Assembly (NCBI RefSeq): GCF_039530285.1
Contig: NZ_BAAAOK010000010.1
Location: 186,001 to 250,000, forward strand
Source of the DNA: Actinomadura_C alba
GTDB lineage: Bacteria; Actinomycetota; Actinomycetes; Streptosporangiales; Streptosporangiaceae
DNA length: 64,000 bases
Direction: 5' to 3'
Of the stretch, positions 20,178 to 33,266 are shown piece by piece. How positions within the stretch are numbered: the first letter of the stretch is position 1; every line of letters begins with the position of its first letter. The position numbers and the translations under genes were made by a program. A model generated the notes under the pieces. It had not been told where the DNA came from, did not search any database, and saw only the letters and a list, made by a program, of their open reading frames with translations.

Positions 20178-21059
20178 TCAGGGCAGCCCTGGCGGGTTCG
20201 TCCGGGGGTCGGAGTCACCGGGGCCGCGGCGGCGCAGGAAGCGCTCGAACTCCCGGGCGATCGCGTCACCGCTGGCCTCGGGCAGCTCGGTGGCGTCCTT
20301 CTGCTCCTCCAGAGCCTTGACGTACTCGGCCACCTCGGAGTCCTGCTCGGCCAGCTCGTTGACGCCGTTCTCCCACGCGCGCGCCTCTTCGGGCAGGTCG
20401 CCGAGGGGCACGGTCACGTCGAGCAGGTCCTCGACCCGCCGCAGCAGCGCGAGCGTCGCCTTGGGCGAGGGCGGCTGGGCGACGTAGTGGGGGATGGCCG
20501 CCCACAGCGCCACGGTCGAGAGGTCGGCGCGGGAACAGGCGTCCTGCAGGACGCCGAGGATGCCGGTGGGGCCCTCGTAGCGGGTGGGCTCCAGGTTCAG
20601 CGCCTTGGTCACGGTCAGATCGGAGGTGGCGCCGGTGACCGGCACCGGGCGGGTGTGGGGTGCGTCCGCTAGCAGCGCCCCCAGCAGCACCACCGTCTCC
20701 ACCTCGAGCTCGAGCATGAGCCCGGTCAGCTCGCGGCAGAAGGACCGCCAGCGCATGTTGGGCTCGATGCCGCGGACCAGGATGACGTCGCGCCTCGAGT
20801 CCGGCGGCCGGGCCCAGGAGACGCGGGTGGTGGGCCAGGTGATCTCCCGGGTCTCGCCGTCGACCAGTTCGACCAGGGGCCGGGTCACCTGGAAGTCGTA
20901 GTAGTCGTCCGGGTCGACCTCGGCGATGGGTGTCGCGTTCCAGCTCGACTCGAGATGCTGGATCACCCCGCTGGCGGCCTCGCCCGCGTCGTTCCAGCCC
21001 TCGAAGGCGGCGACCAGCACCGGATTCACGAGATCCGGCACGCTTTCGAGCTCGACCAC
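20178..21059 (-). CDS. PAC2 family protein
   Basis: 293 residues of the PAC2 family, related in fold to eukaryotic proteasome assembly chaperones; the role in actinobacteria is not established. The core begins VPDLVNPVLVAAFEGWNDAGEAASG and contains LLGALLADAPHTRPV and GPTGILGVLQDACS. The C-terminal 80 residues are acidic and helical (EDSEV-like, probably coiled). GTG at 21059 is chosen because GGGAGG lies 6 nt upstream and the conserved core starts right after it; an upstream ATG at 21143 has no such support. TAGGAT on the minus strand just upstream is a possible -10 box. Confidence 0.83.
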   Translation of the reverse strand: MVELESVPDLVNPVLVAAFEGWNDAGEAASGVIQHLESSWNATPIAEVDPDDYYDFQVTRPLVELVDGETREITWPTTRVSWARPPDSRRDVILVRGIEPNMRWRSFCRELTGLMLELEVETVVLLGALLADAPHTRPVPVTGATSDLTVTKALNLEPTRYEGPTGILGVLQDACSRADLSTVALWAAIPHYVAQPPSPKATLALLRRVEDLLDVTVPLGDLPEEARAWENGVNELAEQDSEVAEYVKALEEQKDATELPEASGDAIAREFERFLRRRGPGDSDPRTNPPGLP

Positions 21060-21156
21060 GTGCCGCCTCCCTTCCAGTGTCGATCCTATGACTTCGGCCT
21101 TACCCGGCCTCTCGAAGACTAGCGCGCGCGGAGGAGTGATCATCCGTCGCGTGCGG

Positions 21157-21618
21157 CTACCTACCGTCGGTCGTGTGCACGATGAGGATGTCGCACGGTG
21201 AGCGGTGCGACAGGCTCGCCGGGACCGAGCCGAGGATGCGCCCGGTCAGGCTGCCGAGCCCGCGGTTGCCCACCACGAGCAGGTCGGCCGAGTGCTCCTT
21301 GGCGACCTTGGTCAGGACGTCGACGGGGTCGCCCTGGACCGCCACCTCGTCGACGTCGTGCACGCCCGCGGCGATGGCGCGGTCACGCGCGGCGCGGAGG
21401 GCGTCGTCGGCGGGGGTGGAGCCCTGGACCTTGTACGCCAGGTCGCCCAGCCGGTCCGCGGCGTTCTGGCGCTCCCGCTCGGACATGGGGTGGTAGGCGC
21501 AGGCGAGGAGCAGCGTGGCGCCGGTGTCGGCGGCCAGCCGGGCCGCCCTGTCCACGGCGCGGAACGAGGTAGCCGATCCGTCGGTGCCGACGAGGATCGT
21601 TCGGTACGAGATCGCCAC
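21157..21618 (-). CDS. Universal stress protein (UspA family)
   Basis: 153 residues, single Usp domain. It shows ILVGTDGSATSFRAVDRA at the N-terminus and the ATP-binding signature G-x2-G-x9-GS at the C-terminus (GNRGLGSLTGRILGSVPASL), so it should bind ATP. GTG start at 21618 with AAGGAG 6 nt upstream. Divergent from metH across a 153-nt gap. The trigger is unknown. Confidence 0.9.
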   Translation of the reverse strand: MAISYRTILVGTDGSATSFRAVDRAARLAADTGATLLLACAYHPMSERERQNAADRLGDLAYKVQGSTPADDALRAARDRAIAAGVHDVDEVAVQGDPVDVLTKVAKEHSADLLVVGNRGLGSLTGRILGSVPASLSHRSPCDILIVHTTDGR

Positions 21619-21757
21619 TTGGCACTCCTTACCGGTGAGTAGTCGCGGGGGAAACGGTAGCGGCACAATGCCCTTTCCGTCACGGGGAGATCCCGCTCGG
21701 TGTTCGCGCAGTGATCTGTTCAACTCCGACTGGACCGGCGATCGAGCCGGACGCGGA

Positions 21758-21763
21758 TAGAGT
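21758..21763 (+). promoter_or_regulatory. -10 box of metH, leaderless type
   Basis: TAGAGT ends 8 nt before the ATG at 21772. No cobalamin-riboswitch-like structure was seen in the 153-nt gap, so metH appears not to have one here. Confidence 0.45.
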
Positions 21764-21771
21764 TGTCCACT

Positions 21772-25341
<3,570 letters not shown>

Positions 25342-25379
25342 TCCGGCGAGGTCACGAGGCGCCCGAGCGAGGGAGACAC

Positions 25380-26060
25380 GTGGAGCCCGATGGGTGCCTG
25401 CAGGCGGTCCTGTTCGACATGGACGGGCTGCTCATTGATTCGGAACGGCTCTGGCTGGAGGTCGAGGCCGAGGTCATGGCCTGGCTCGGCGGCAACTGGG
25501 GGCCGGAGCACCAAGAGCGGCTCGTGGGCGGTTCGCTGACCCGCACCGTCTCCTACATGCTCTCGCTCAGCGGGCCGGTGGCGCCGCCGGACGAGGTGGG
25601 GCGGCGCCTTCTCGACGGGATGACCGAGCGGTTGCGGACCGAGGTCCCGATGCTGCCCGGCGCCAAGGCCCTGCTGGGGGAGGTACGTGACGCGGGCCTG
25701 CCGAGCGCGCTGGTGTCGTCCACGCATCGGCGGGTCATGGAGCACGCTCTCGACGGAATCGGCCGTGAGCACTTCACCGTGACCGTGGCCGGGGACGAGG
25801 TGTCCAGCAACAAGCCGCACCCTGAGCCCTACCTCACCGCGGCCCGCCTGCTGGGGGTCGCCGCCGAGCGCTGCGTGGCGCTCGAGGACTCGCTGAGCGG
25901 CATCACCGCGGCCGAGGCGGCCGGCTGCGCATCCGTGGCGGTACCCAGCGTCGTCGCCATCCCCCCGGCGCCGGGCCGCCTCGTCGTCGAATCGTTGTCC
26001 GATCTTGATGTGCCGACACTGTCCGCGCTCGTGACCCCTGAGGGCCCTCGTCACCCCTAA
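25380..26060 (+). CDS. HAD family phosphatase (beta-phosphoglucomutase-like)
   Basis: 226 residues of HAD subfamily IA. Motif I is FDMDGLLIDSE with nucleophile Asp13 and Asp15, motif II the Ser/Thr of ALVSSTH, motif III the Lys of SSNKPHPEPY and motif IV VALEDSLSGI. It probably dephosphorylates a small sugar phosphate; the substrate cannot be deduced. GTG start 38 nt after metH, with GAGGGAG just upstream, so it is likely in the metH transcript. Confidence 0.87.
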   Translation: MEPDGCLQAVLFDMDGLLIDSERLWLEVEAEVMAWLGGNWGPEHQERLVGGSLTRTVSYMLSLSGPVAPPDEVGRRLLDGMTERLRTEVPMLPGAKALLGEVRDAGLPSALVSSTHRRVMEHALDGIGREHFTVTVAGDEVSSNKPHPEPYLTAARLLGVAAERCVALEDSLSGITAAEAAGCASVAVPSVVAIPPAPGRLVVESLSDLDVPTLSALVTPEGPRHP

Positions 26061-26180
26061 GGGATCGGGTAGCGCGCTGGGATGAGGCCGGGCCGCGAGG
26101 AACCGTCCGTGCGGAGGAGTGGACGTGGCACGCGGGGATGCGAGGATGGAGGCGTATCGCAGTGAGAGCGGAGGCCGGCC

Positions 26181-26618
26181 ATGGATGACTTCTTTCTGTT
26201 CGCGGTCAGTCTCGCCGTCACCCTGCTGGGTCTCGTCGGCAGCATGCGCGCCTACCGCCGCCGCGGCGCCGGCTCGGCCCTGCGCGGCACCGCGTGGTCG
26301 CTGGTGCCCATGGCCGCGTACCTCACGGGTCTGACGGCCTGGGCGACGGACCTTGTCTTCAGCCCGGTGAAATGGGCCGGTGTCGTGCTCCTCGGGCTCG
26401 CGGGCGTGCTGTATCTCGTCTCCGGAGTGATGCTGCGGCGCGGCGCGGCCGGTGGGGGCAAGGGCGCCGACAAGGGCGCCGCCGAGGCGCGACCGGCGGA
26501 CCAACGGGGTGCTGGACGCCGAGCCGAGAAGAAGGCGATAGAGCCGAAGCGGTCCGCGGACATCGACCCTGATCTCGCCGACATCGAGAACATCCTGCGC
26601 AGGCGCGGGATCTCCTGA
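26181..26618 (+). CDS. Small membrane protein with conserved C-terminal tail
   Basis: 145 residues, not assigned to a named family. Three hydrophobic segments are visible (FFLFAVSLAVTLLGLVG, MAAYLTGLTAWATDLVF, WAGVVLLGLAGVLYLVSG), then a charged Lys/Arg/Ala linker of ~45 residues and an acidic-amphipathic end (DIDPDLADIENILRRRGIS) that looks like a separate conserved binding motif. GCGGAGG lies 6 nt before the ATG. It follows the HAD gene on the same strand after 120 nt. Role unknown. Confidence 0.75.
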   Translation: MDDFFLFAVSLAVTLLGLVGSMRAYRRRGAGSALRGTAWSLVPMAAYLTGLTAWATDLVFSPVKWAGVVLLGLAGVLYLVSGVMLRRGAAGGGKGADKGAAEARPADQRGAGRRAEKKAIEPKRSADIDPDLADIENILRRRGIS

Positions 26619-26949
26619 AAACCATCGCGGTCGCGACTTGATTACGGCCGTATCTTTGCTTGCGTCCTTTCAGGTACAGTAGCCCCTCGTCTAGGGGTTA
26701 CATGCTCTTGGTTACGCTTTGGGGCGTTCGTCCGTTATGGCATCAAGAGCACATATGCCCTAGATGACGACGAGATCACAAGTCAGACACGGGGGCTAGC
26801 GTACGGGACCCCTGCGCGCGACATTCGTCCGGGGAGAGTAGGTTTCCCTCCAGCAGAGGGACGTTGCGAGTCCAGGACCAGTGAATACACCGTGGTTTTC
26901 TGGCTTGTCGGGATGTCCGTAGTGTGGCCGTGTTTGGGGAGGTATGTAG
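26619..26949 (+). promoter_or_regulatory. 331-bp leader region with competing hairpins before the oligopeptide importer operon
   Basis: No gene. CCCCT (26683-26687) can pair with AGGGG (26693-26697) as a short hairpin. The same AGGGG strand also forms part of a 20-nt imperfect inverted repeat, 26691-26710 against 26744-26763 (16 of 20 pairs, including an uninterrupted 8-bp TGCTCTTG/CAAGAGCA), over a 33-nt loop. A further perfect hairpin, TCCCTC-CAGCA-GAGGGA, lies at 26845-26861. GGGGAGG at 26936-26942 is the ribosome site of the first gene. The mutually exclusive structures suggest an RNA-level switch, but no known riboswitch class was recognised. Confidence 0.4.
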
Positions 26950-27969
26950 GTGACCGCACCGATCGAGGTGTCCGGGTCTGAGGTCGAAGCCCAGCCGGAC
27001 GCCGTCCTTGCGGGAGTCGATCGCAAGGCGATCCAGGGGCGCTCTCTCGGCCAGATCGCATGGCTCCGCCTCAAACGCGACAAGGTCGCTCTCGGCGGCG
27101 GCGTGGTCGTGCTGCTGCTCATCCTGGCCGCGGTGTTCGCGCCCGTACTGGTGAAGCTACTGGGATATCCCCCGGACGAGTTCCACCGCGAGCTCATCGA
27201 TCCGGTCTTCAGCCGGCCCACCGGAGCGTACGGCGGCATCGGCTGGGACCACCTGTTCGGCGTCGAGCCCATCAACGGGCGCGACCTGTTCAGCCGGATC
27301 CTCTACGGCGCGCGGATCTCGCTGCTGGTGGCGTTCCTCGCCACGCTGCTGTCGGTGTCGATCGGCGTGGTGCTCGGGATGGCCGCCGGTTACTTCGGGG
27401 GATGGGTCGACACCGTCATCGCCCGCGCGATGGACGTCTTCCTCGCCTTCCCCCTGCTGCTCTTCGCGATCGCGCTGGTGGGCGCCATCCCCAGCCAGGC
27501 CTCGATCTTCGGCCTCTTCGAGCTGAAGGACAACTCGCTGCGCATCGCCCTGCTGATCTTCATCATCGGCTTCTTCAACTGGCCCTACATCGGCCGCATC
27601 ATCCGGGGACAGACCCTGTCGCTGCGGGAGCGCGAGTTCGTCGACGCGGCCCGCAGCATGGGAGCCCGCAGCCCGCACATCCTGTTCAAGGAACTGCTGC
27701 CGAACCTGATAGGGCCGATCCTCGTCTACTCCACCCTGCTGATCCCGACCAACATCCTGTTCGAGGCGGCCCTGTCGTTCCTCGGAGTGGGTGTGGCGCC
27801 GCCGACCCCGTCGTGGGGAGGCATGCTGTCGGACGCGGTAACGAAGCAGCTGTATCCGATCGCGCCGCACTTCATGATCGTTCCGGGTCTGGCGATCTTC
27901 ATCACGGTCATGGCCTTCAACCTGTTGGGTGATGGCCTACGGGACGCCCTCGACCCCCGGGCGCGCTAA
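26950..27969 (+). CDS. Oligopeptide ABC transporter permease, DppC/OppC type
   Basis: 339 residues: cytoplasmic N-terminus ending AWLRLKRDKVALGG, then about six membrane helices. It carries the EAA loop (EREFVDAARSMGARSPHILF) and FEAALSFLGVGVAPPTPSWGG. A 50-residue periplasmic insert after helix 1 (YPPDEFHRELIDPVF and following) is longer than in DppC of E. coli. GTG start with GGGGAGG 7 nt upstream. It precedes the binding-protein gene, an unusual order (C-A-B-D-F) for this operon type. Confidence 0.92.
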   Translation: MTAPIEVSGSEVEAQPDAVLAGVDRKAIQGRSLGQIAWLRLKRDKVALGGGVVVLLLILAAVFAPVLVKLLGYPPDEFHRELIDPVFSRPTGAYGGIGWDHLFGVEPINGRDLFSRILYGARISLLVAFLATLLSVSIGVVLGMAAGYFGGWVDTVIARAMDVFLAFPLLLFAIALVGAIPSQASIFGLFELKDNSLRIALLIFIIGFFNWPYIGRIIRGQTLSLREREFVDAARSMGARSPHILFKELLPNLIGPILVYSTLLIPTNILFEAALSFLGVGVAPPTPSWGGMLSDAVTKQLYPIAPHFMIVPGLAIFITVMAFNLLGDGLRDALDPRAR

Positions 27970-28006
27970 TCATCCCGTTCTGTAATCAGAGAGGAATGTC
28001 TCGGGC

Positions 28007-29761
28007 ATGAAAAGAACCAAGACGACCGTCGGCGTCGCGCTGAGCGCGGTGCTGGCGCTGGGGCTGGCCGCCTGTGGCGGTGGCTCCGACGACAACGGCG
28101 GCGGCGGTGATGGCGGCGGCGGTGGCTCCGCCTTCGACGCTGCGGTGAGCAAGGTCGTCAATCCGTCGACCAAGACCGGTGGCACGCTGAAGTACGTCAT
28201 CACCGACGCGCCGGACTCGATGGACCCGGGCAACACCTACTACGCGTACAACTGGGACTTCACCCGGTACTTCGCGCGGGCGCTGCTGACCTTCGACCCC
28301 AAGCCGGGTGAGGCGGGGCTCAAGGTCGTGCCGGACCTCGCCGAGGGGCTGGGCCAGCCCAGCGACGGCGGCAAGACGTGGACGTACAAGATCCGCAAGG
28401 GTGTCAAGTACGAGGACGGCACCGAGGTCAAGGCCGAGGACATCAAGTACGCGGTCGCCCGCAGCAACTACACCGACGAGCTGCAGGGCGGCCCGCACTA
28501 CTTCACCCAGTACCTCGCGGCGGGTGACTACAAGGGTCCGTACAAGGACAAGAACCTCGATGACTTCAAGGGCATCGAGACCCCCGACGACCACACGCTG
28601 GTCTTCAAGCTGAACCAGCCGTTCTACGAGTTCGACTACCTGCTCACCAACCCGCAGACCTCGCCGGTGCCCAAGGCGAAGGACACCGGGCTGAAGTACC
28701 AGGAGCACCCGGTCTCGACCGGCCCGTACATGTTCGAGAACCACTCCATCGGCAAGTCCTTCGCCCTGGTGAAGAACCCGAACTGGAGCGCCGCCACCGA
28801 CCCGCTGCGCAAGCAGCTCGTCGACCGGGTCGAGCTCACCATGAAGGTGACCGGCGCCGACATCGACAACCGGCTCCTGGCCGGCACCGAGCACCTGATG
28901 CTCGCCGGCACCGGGGCCGAGGCCGCGGCGCGGGCCAAGATTCTGAGCTCGGACAGCCTGAAGAAGAACGCCGACAACCCGCTGACCGGCTTCCTGCGCT
29001 ACGCGATGCTGTCGACCAAGGTGAAGCCGTTCGACAACATCGAGTGCCGCAAGGCCGTGCAGTACGCGCTGGACCGGACGGCGACGCAGGGTGCCTACGG
29101 TGGGCCGGTCGCCGGTGACATCGCCACGACGGCGCTGCCGCCGACCGAGACCGGGTACACCAAGTACGACCTGTACGCCACGCCCGGCAACAAGGGCGAC
29201 GTGAACAAGGCGAAGACCGCCCTGCAGGCCTGTGGCCAGCCGAACGGCTTCGAGACCAACATCGCGGTCCGCGGTGACCGCGACAAGGAAGTCGCCGCCG
29301 GTGAGGCGATGCAGCAGTCGCTGGCCAAGGTCGGCATCAAGGCGCAGATCAAGAAGTACCCCTCGGGCGACTACAGCTCGCAGTACGCGGGCAAGCCGGC
29401 GTTCGTCCACAAGGAGAAGCTCGGCATCATCATCGCCGGCTGGGGCTCGGACTGGCCCACCGGCTTCGGCTTCCTCTCGCAGATCGCGCACAGCAAGGCG
29501 ATCAAGGACTCGAGCAACTACAACGAGATGGAGCTCGAGGACCCCGCGATCGACAAGCTGCTGGACGACGGCGCGAAGACCGAGGACATCGCGCAGCGCG
29601 AGCAGATGTGGTCGCAGGTGGACAAGAAGATCATGGAGTCGGCGGCACTGGTGCCCTTCATTTACGAGAAGACGCTCCTGTACCGTCCGCCGAACCTCAC
29701 CAACGTCTACTTCCACCTGGCCTACAAGATGTACGACTACCCTTCCATCGGCCTGCAGTAG
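28007..29761 (+). CDS. Oligopeptide ABC transporter substrate-binding lipoprotein
   Basis: 584 residues. Lipoprotein signal with lipobox LAAC, acylated Cys23, followed by a Gly/Asp/Ser linker. The family 5 body is clear: ITDAPDSMDPGNTYYAYNWDFTRYF, GKTWTYKIRKGVKYEDG, ECRKAVQYALDRTATQGAYGG. It delivers peptides or similar solutes to the permeases encoded on either side. Lys/Asp-rich with few Arg, unlike the other binding protein in the window, so the two are not recent duplicates. Confidence 0.92.
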   Translation: MKRTKTTVGVALSAVLALGLAACGGGSDDNGGGGDGGGGGSAFDAAVSKVVNPSTKTGGTLKYVITDAPDSMDPGNTYYAYNWDFTRYFARALLTFDPKPGEAGLKVVPDLAEGLGQPSDGGKTWTYKIRKGVKYEDGTEVKAEDIKYAVARSNYTDELQGGPHYFTQYLAAGDYKGPYKDKNLDDFKGIETPDDHTLVFKLNQPFYEFDYLLTNPQTSPVPKAKDTGLKYQEHPVSTGPYMFENHSIGKSFALVKNPNWSAATDPLRKQLVDRVELTMKVTGADIDNRLLAGTEHLMLAGTGAEAAARAKILSSDSLKKNADNPLTGFLRYAMLSTKVKPFDNIECRKAVQYALDRTATQGAYGGPVAGDIATTALPPTETGYTKYDLYATPGNKGDVNKAKTALQACGQPNGFETNIAVRGDRDKEVAAGEAMQQSLAKVGIKAQIKKYPSGDYSSQYAGKPAFVHKEKLGIIIAGWGSDWPTGFGFLSQIAHSKAIKDSSNYNEMELEDPAIDKLLDDGAKTEDIAQREQMWSQVDKKIMESAALVPFIYEKTLLYRPPNLTNVYFHLAYKMYDYPSIGLQ

Positions 29762-29805
29762 TCGCGAGATAAGACAGTCCGTAGAAGGCAGGTGAAGGCA
29801 TCGAT

Positions 29806-29843
29806 GGCCGGCCGGGCAGCGGGGATCCGCCGTCCGGCCGGCC
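29806..29843 (+). repeat. Intergenic hairpin between binding-protein and permease genes
   Basis: GGCCGGCCGG (29806-29815) and CCGGCCGGCC (29834-29843) form a perfect 10-bp stem with an 18-nt loop in the 98-nt gap. Such elements after binding-protein genes often protect the upstream message or reduce read-through, giving more binding protein than permease. Confidence 0.5.
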
Positions 29844-29859
29844 GTCACCGCCGCCCGTA

Positions 29860-30872
29860 GTGATCGCATTCATCGTCCGGCGCCTGGTGGCCGCCGTTCT
29901 CCTCCTCGTGATCGTCAGCATGGTGACGTTCGCGATCTTCTTCCTGGTGCCGCGGCTGGTCGGCTCGACCCCCGACGACCTCGCGTCTCGGTACGTGGGT
30001 CGCGATGCCAGCCCCACTTCGGTACAGGCCGCCAAGAAGAGGCTGCATCTCGACGATCCGGTCCCGCTGCAGTACGGCCGCTTCGTCAAGGGCATCGTGG
30101 CGGGGGACGAGTTCGACTACGGACCCCAGACCGTCAAATGTTCGGCGCCCTGCTTCGGCTACTCCTTCCGGACGTCGCAGAACGTGCTCGACCTGATCAA
30201 GGACCGGTTCCCGGTCACGGCCTCCTTGGTCTTCGGGGCGTCGATCCTGTGGCTGACCGGGGGTGTCGCGGTGGGTGTCCTCTCGGCGCTGAAACGCCGG
30301 AGCTTCTTCGACCGGGCGGCCATGTCGATCGCGCTGGCGGGCGTCTCACTGCCGATCTACTTCACCGGCCTGGTGTCCCTCTCGCTGTTCGCGTACACCT
30401 GGAAGATCTGGCCCGACGGCGTTCAGTACGCGAACCTGCTGGACAATCCGGTGAAATGGGCTTACAACCTCGTGCTGCCCTGGGTGACGCTGGCCTTCCT
30501 CTACGCGGCGATGTACGCCCGGCTGACCCGGTCGGGAATGCTGGAGACGTTGAACGAGGACTACATCCGGACGGCGCGGGCCAAGGGGCTCCCGGAACGC
30601 ACCGTGATCACCAAACACGCTCTGCGCGCCACTCTGACACCGATTCTCACGATCTTCGGTCTCGACATCGGCCTGTTGCTGGGCGGAGCGGTTCTCACCG
30701 AGAGCACCTTCTCGCTACCGGGAATGGGCAAGATGGTGGTCGACGCCATCACCGGCAACGACCTCCCGGTGGTGCTCGGAGTCGTGATGTTCACGGCGCT
30801 CTTCGTGGTCCTGGCCAACCTGATCGTGGACCTTCTGTACGGGGTCGTCGACCCGAGGGTGAGGCACAACTG

Positions 30873-30873
<1 letters not shown>
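29860..30873 (+). CDS. Oligopeptide ABC transporter permease, DppB/OppB type
   Basis: 337 residues with an N-terminal helix (FIVRRLVAAVLLLVIVSMVTF) and about five more. The EAA loop is EDYIRTARAKGLPERTV and the end has TFSLPGMGKMVVDAI. A periplasmic loop near residues 80-100 contains a Cys pair (KCSAPCFGYS) that could form a disulfide. GTG start; the stop overlaps the ATG of the next gene by one base (TGATG), so translation is coupled. Confidence 0.91.
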
Positions 30874-31964
<1,091 letters not shown>

Positions 31965-32022
31965 CGGCCATGGTCGGGGGACCAGGAGTAGCGTCGCTCC
32001 TGAAGACAATCCTGGAGTACGT

Positions 32023-33156
32023 GTGAGCACATCGGAAGGCCCGGTCACCGGGCCCGACGCGGACCGGCCGGCGGACGACCACGCGGTGGCGACCTCCACG
32101 GTCGACGTCACCAAGGAACCGGCGCCCGAGGCGAGCCGCGAGACCCTCCTCGAGGTGACGGACCTGCGGAAGCACTTCCCGATCACCTCGGGAATGCTCC
32201 GGCGGCAGGTCGCGGCGGTCAAGGCCGTTGACGACATCTCCTTCTCGGTGCGCAAGGGCGAGACCCTCGGCGTGGTGGGCGAGTCGGGCTGTGGCAAGAC
32301 CACCACCGGCCGGATGATCATGAGGCTGCTCGAGCCGTCCGCGGGAAAGATCGTCTTCGAGGGCCATGACATCACGCACATGAAACAGCGGCAGCTTCGG
32401 CCGCTGCGGCGTGACATCCAGATGATCTTCCAGGACCCGTACTCCTCGCTCAACCCCCGGCACACCGTCGGTGCGATCGTCGGGGCGCCGTTCAGGCTGC
32501 AGAAGGTCAAGACCGAGGGCGGCATCAAGAAGGCGGTCCAGGAGATCCTGGAGCTCGTCGGCCTGAACCCCGAGCACTACAACCGGTACCCGCACGAGTT
32601 CTCGGGTGGTCAGCGGCAGCGCATCGGCGTGGCCCGCACGCTGGCCCTGCGGCCCAAGCTCATCGTCGCCGACGAGCCGGTGTCGGCCCTGGACGTTTCC
32701 ATCCAGGCCCAGGTCGTCAACCTGCTCGAGGACCTGCAGGACGAGTTCGGGCTGACCTACGTGGTCATCGCGCACGACCTGTCGGTGGTCCGCCACATCG
32801 CCGACCGGGTCGCGGTCATGTACCTCGGAAAGATCGTCGAGCTGGCCGACCGGACCAGCCTGTACGAGTCGCCGATGCATCCGTACACCAACGCGCTGCT
32901 GTCCGCCGTGCCGGTTCCGGACCCGGACAAGCGCAAGGGACGGGAGCGGATCCGGCTGCAGGGTGACGTGCCGAGTCCGCTCAACCCGCCGCCCGCCTGC
33001 CGGTTCCACACCCGGTGCTGGAAGGCGCAGGAGATCTGCAAGACGGTCGAGCCGCCCATGGTCGAGCTCAAGCCCGGTCACCAGACCGCCTGCCACTTCC
33101 CCGAGAACGCGCCGGCCGGCGCGGCCGAGACGGTCGCCAAGAGCGCCGCACTGTAG
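32023..33156 (+). CDS. Oligopeptide ABC transporter ATP-binding protein, DppF/OppF type
   Basis: 377 residues. Walker A GESGCGKT, Q-loop MIFQDPYSSLNPRHTVG, signature FSGGQRQRIGVARTL, Walker B LIVADEPVSALD, switch His in VIAHDLS and the family C-terminal PPACRFHTRCWKA. GTG start with CTGGAG upstream. It would form a heterodimeric ATPase with the DppD-type protein. The stop codon lies inside the first unit of a threefold repeat (33144-33189). Confidence 0.94.
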   Translation: MSTSEGPVTGPDADRPADDHAVATSTVDVTKEPAPEASRETLLEVTDLRKHFPITSGMLRRQVAAVKAVDDISFSVRKGETLGVVGESGCGKTTTGRMIMRLLEPSAGKIVFEGHDITHMKQRQLRPLRRDIQMIFQDPYSSLNPRHTVGAIVGAPFRLQKVKTEGGIKKAVQEILELVGLNPEHYNRYPHEFSGGQRQRIGVARTLALRPKLIVADEPVSALDVSIQAQVVNLLEDLQDEFGLTYVVIAHDLSVVRHIADRVAVMYLGKIVELADRTSLYESPMHPYTNALLSAVPVPDPDKRKGRERIRLQGDVPSPLNPPPACRFHTRCWKAQEICKTVEPPMVELKPGHQTACHFPENAPAGAAETVAKSAAL

Positions 33157-33189
33157 GACGCCGCACTTGTAAGACACCGCACTGTACGA
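33144..33189 (+). repeat. Threefold 15-16 bp tandem repeat spanning the dppF-type stop codon
   Basis: Units at 33144-33158, 33159-33174 and 33175-33189 all contain the core CCGCACT(T)GTA. The first unit holds the last codons and TAG stop of the ATPase gene; the other two are non-coding copies that contain TAA or a divergent base at the stop position. It ends where the terminator hairpin begins. Confidence 0.7.
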
Positions 33190-33227
33190 ATCGCCCCGTA
33201 CCGGCCCTGTGGCCGGTACGGGGCGAT
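33190..33227. terminator. Strong bidirectional terminator hairpin
   Basis: A perfect 17-bp stem (33190-33206 with 33211-33227) around the tetraloop CTGT, between the oligopeptide operon and the convergent ABC exporter genes. The strongest terminator-like structure in the window. Confidence 0.8.
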
Positions 33228-33266
33228 GGCGTTCGCGGGCCTCCTTGGTGGCCGGTGCGCCGGGCC

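Noticed and set aside
21619..21771. Possible cobalamin riboswitch before metH
   Set aside because: The gap is 153 nt, lacks a B12-box-like sequence, and metH appears to start leaderless.
26681..26765. tRNA-like start (GCCCCTCGTCTAGGGG) in the oligopeptide leader
   Set aside because: No anticodon arm of correct size and no T-loop GTTCGAATC; it folds better as a simple long hairpin.
27986..29869. 627-codon minus-strand ORF opposite the binding-protein gene
   Set aside because: Antisense shadow; the plus strand encodes a clear lipoprotein with family 5 motifs.
33144..33189. Short repeats after the dppF-type gene as a CRISPR remnant
   Set aside because: Units are directly adjacent with no spacers and derive from the gene's own 3' end.
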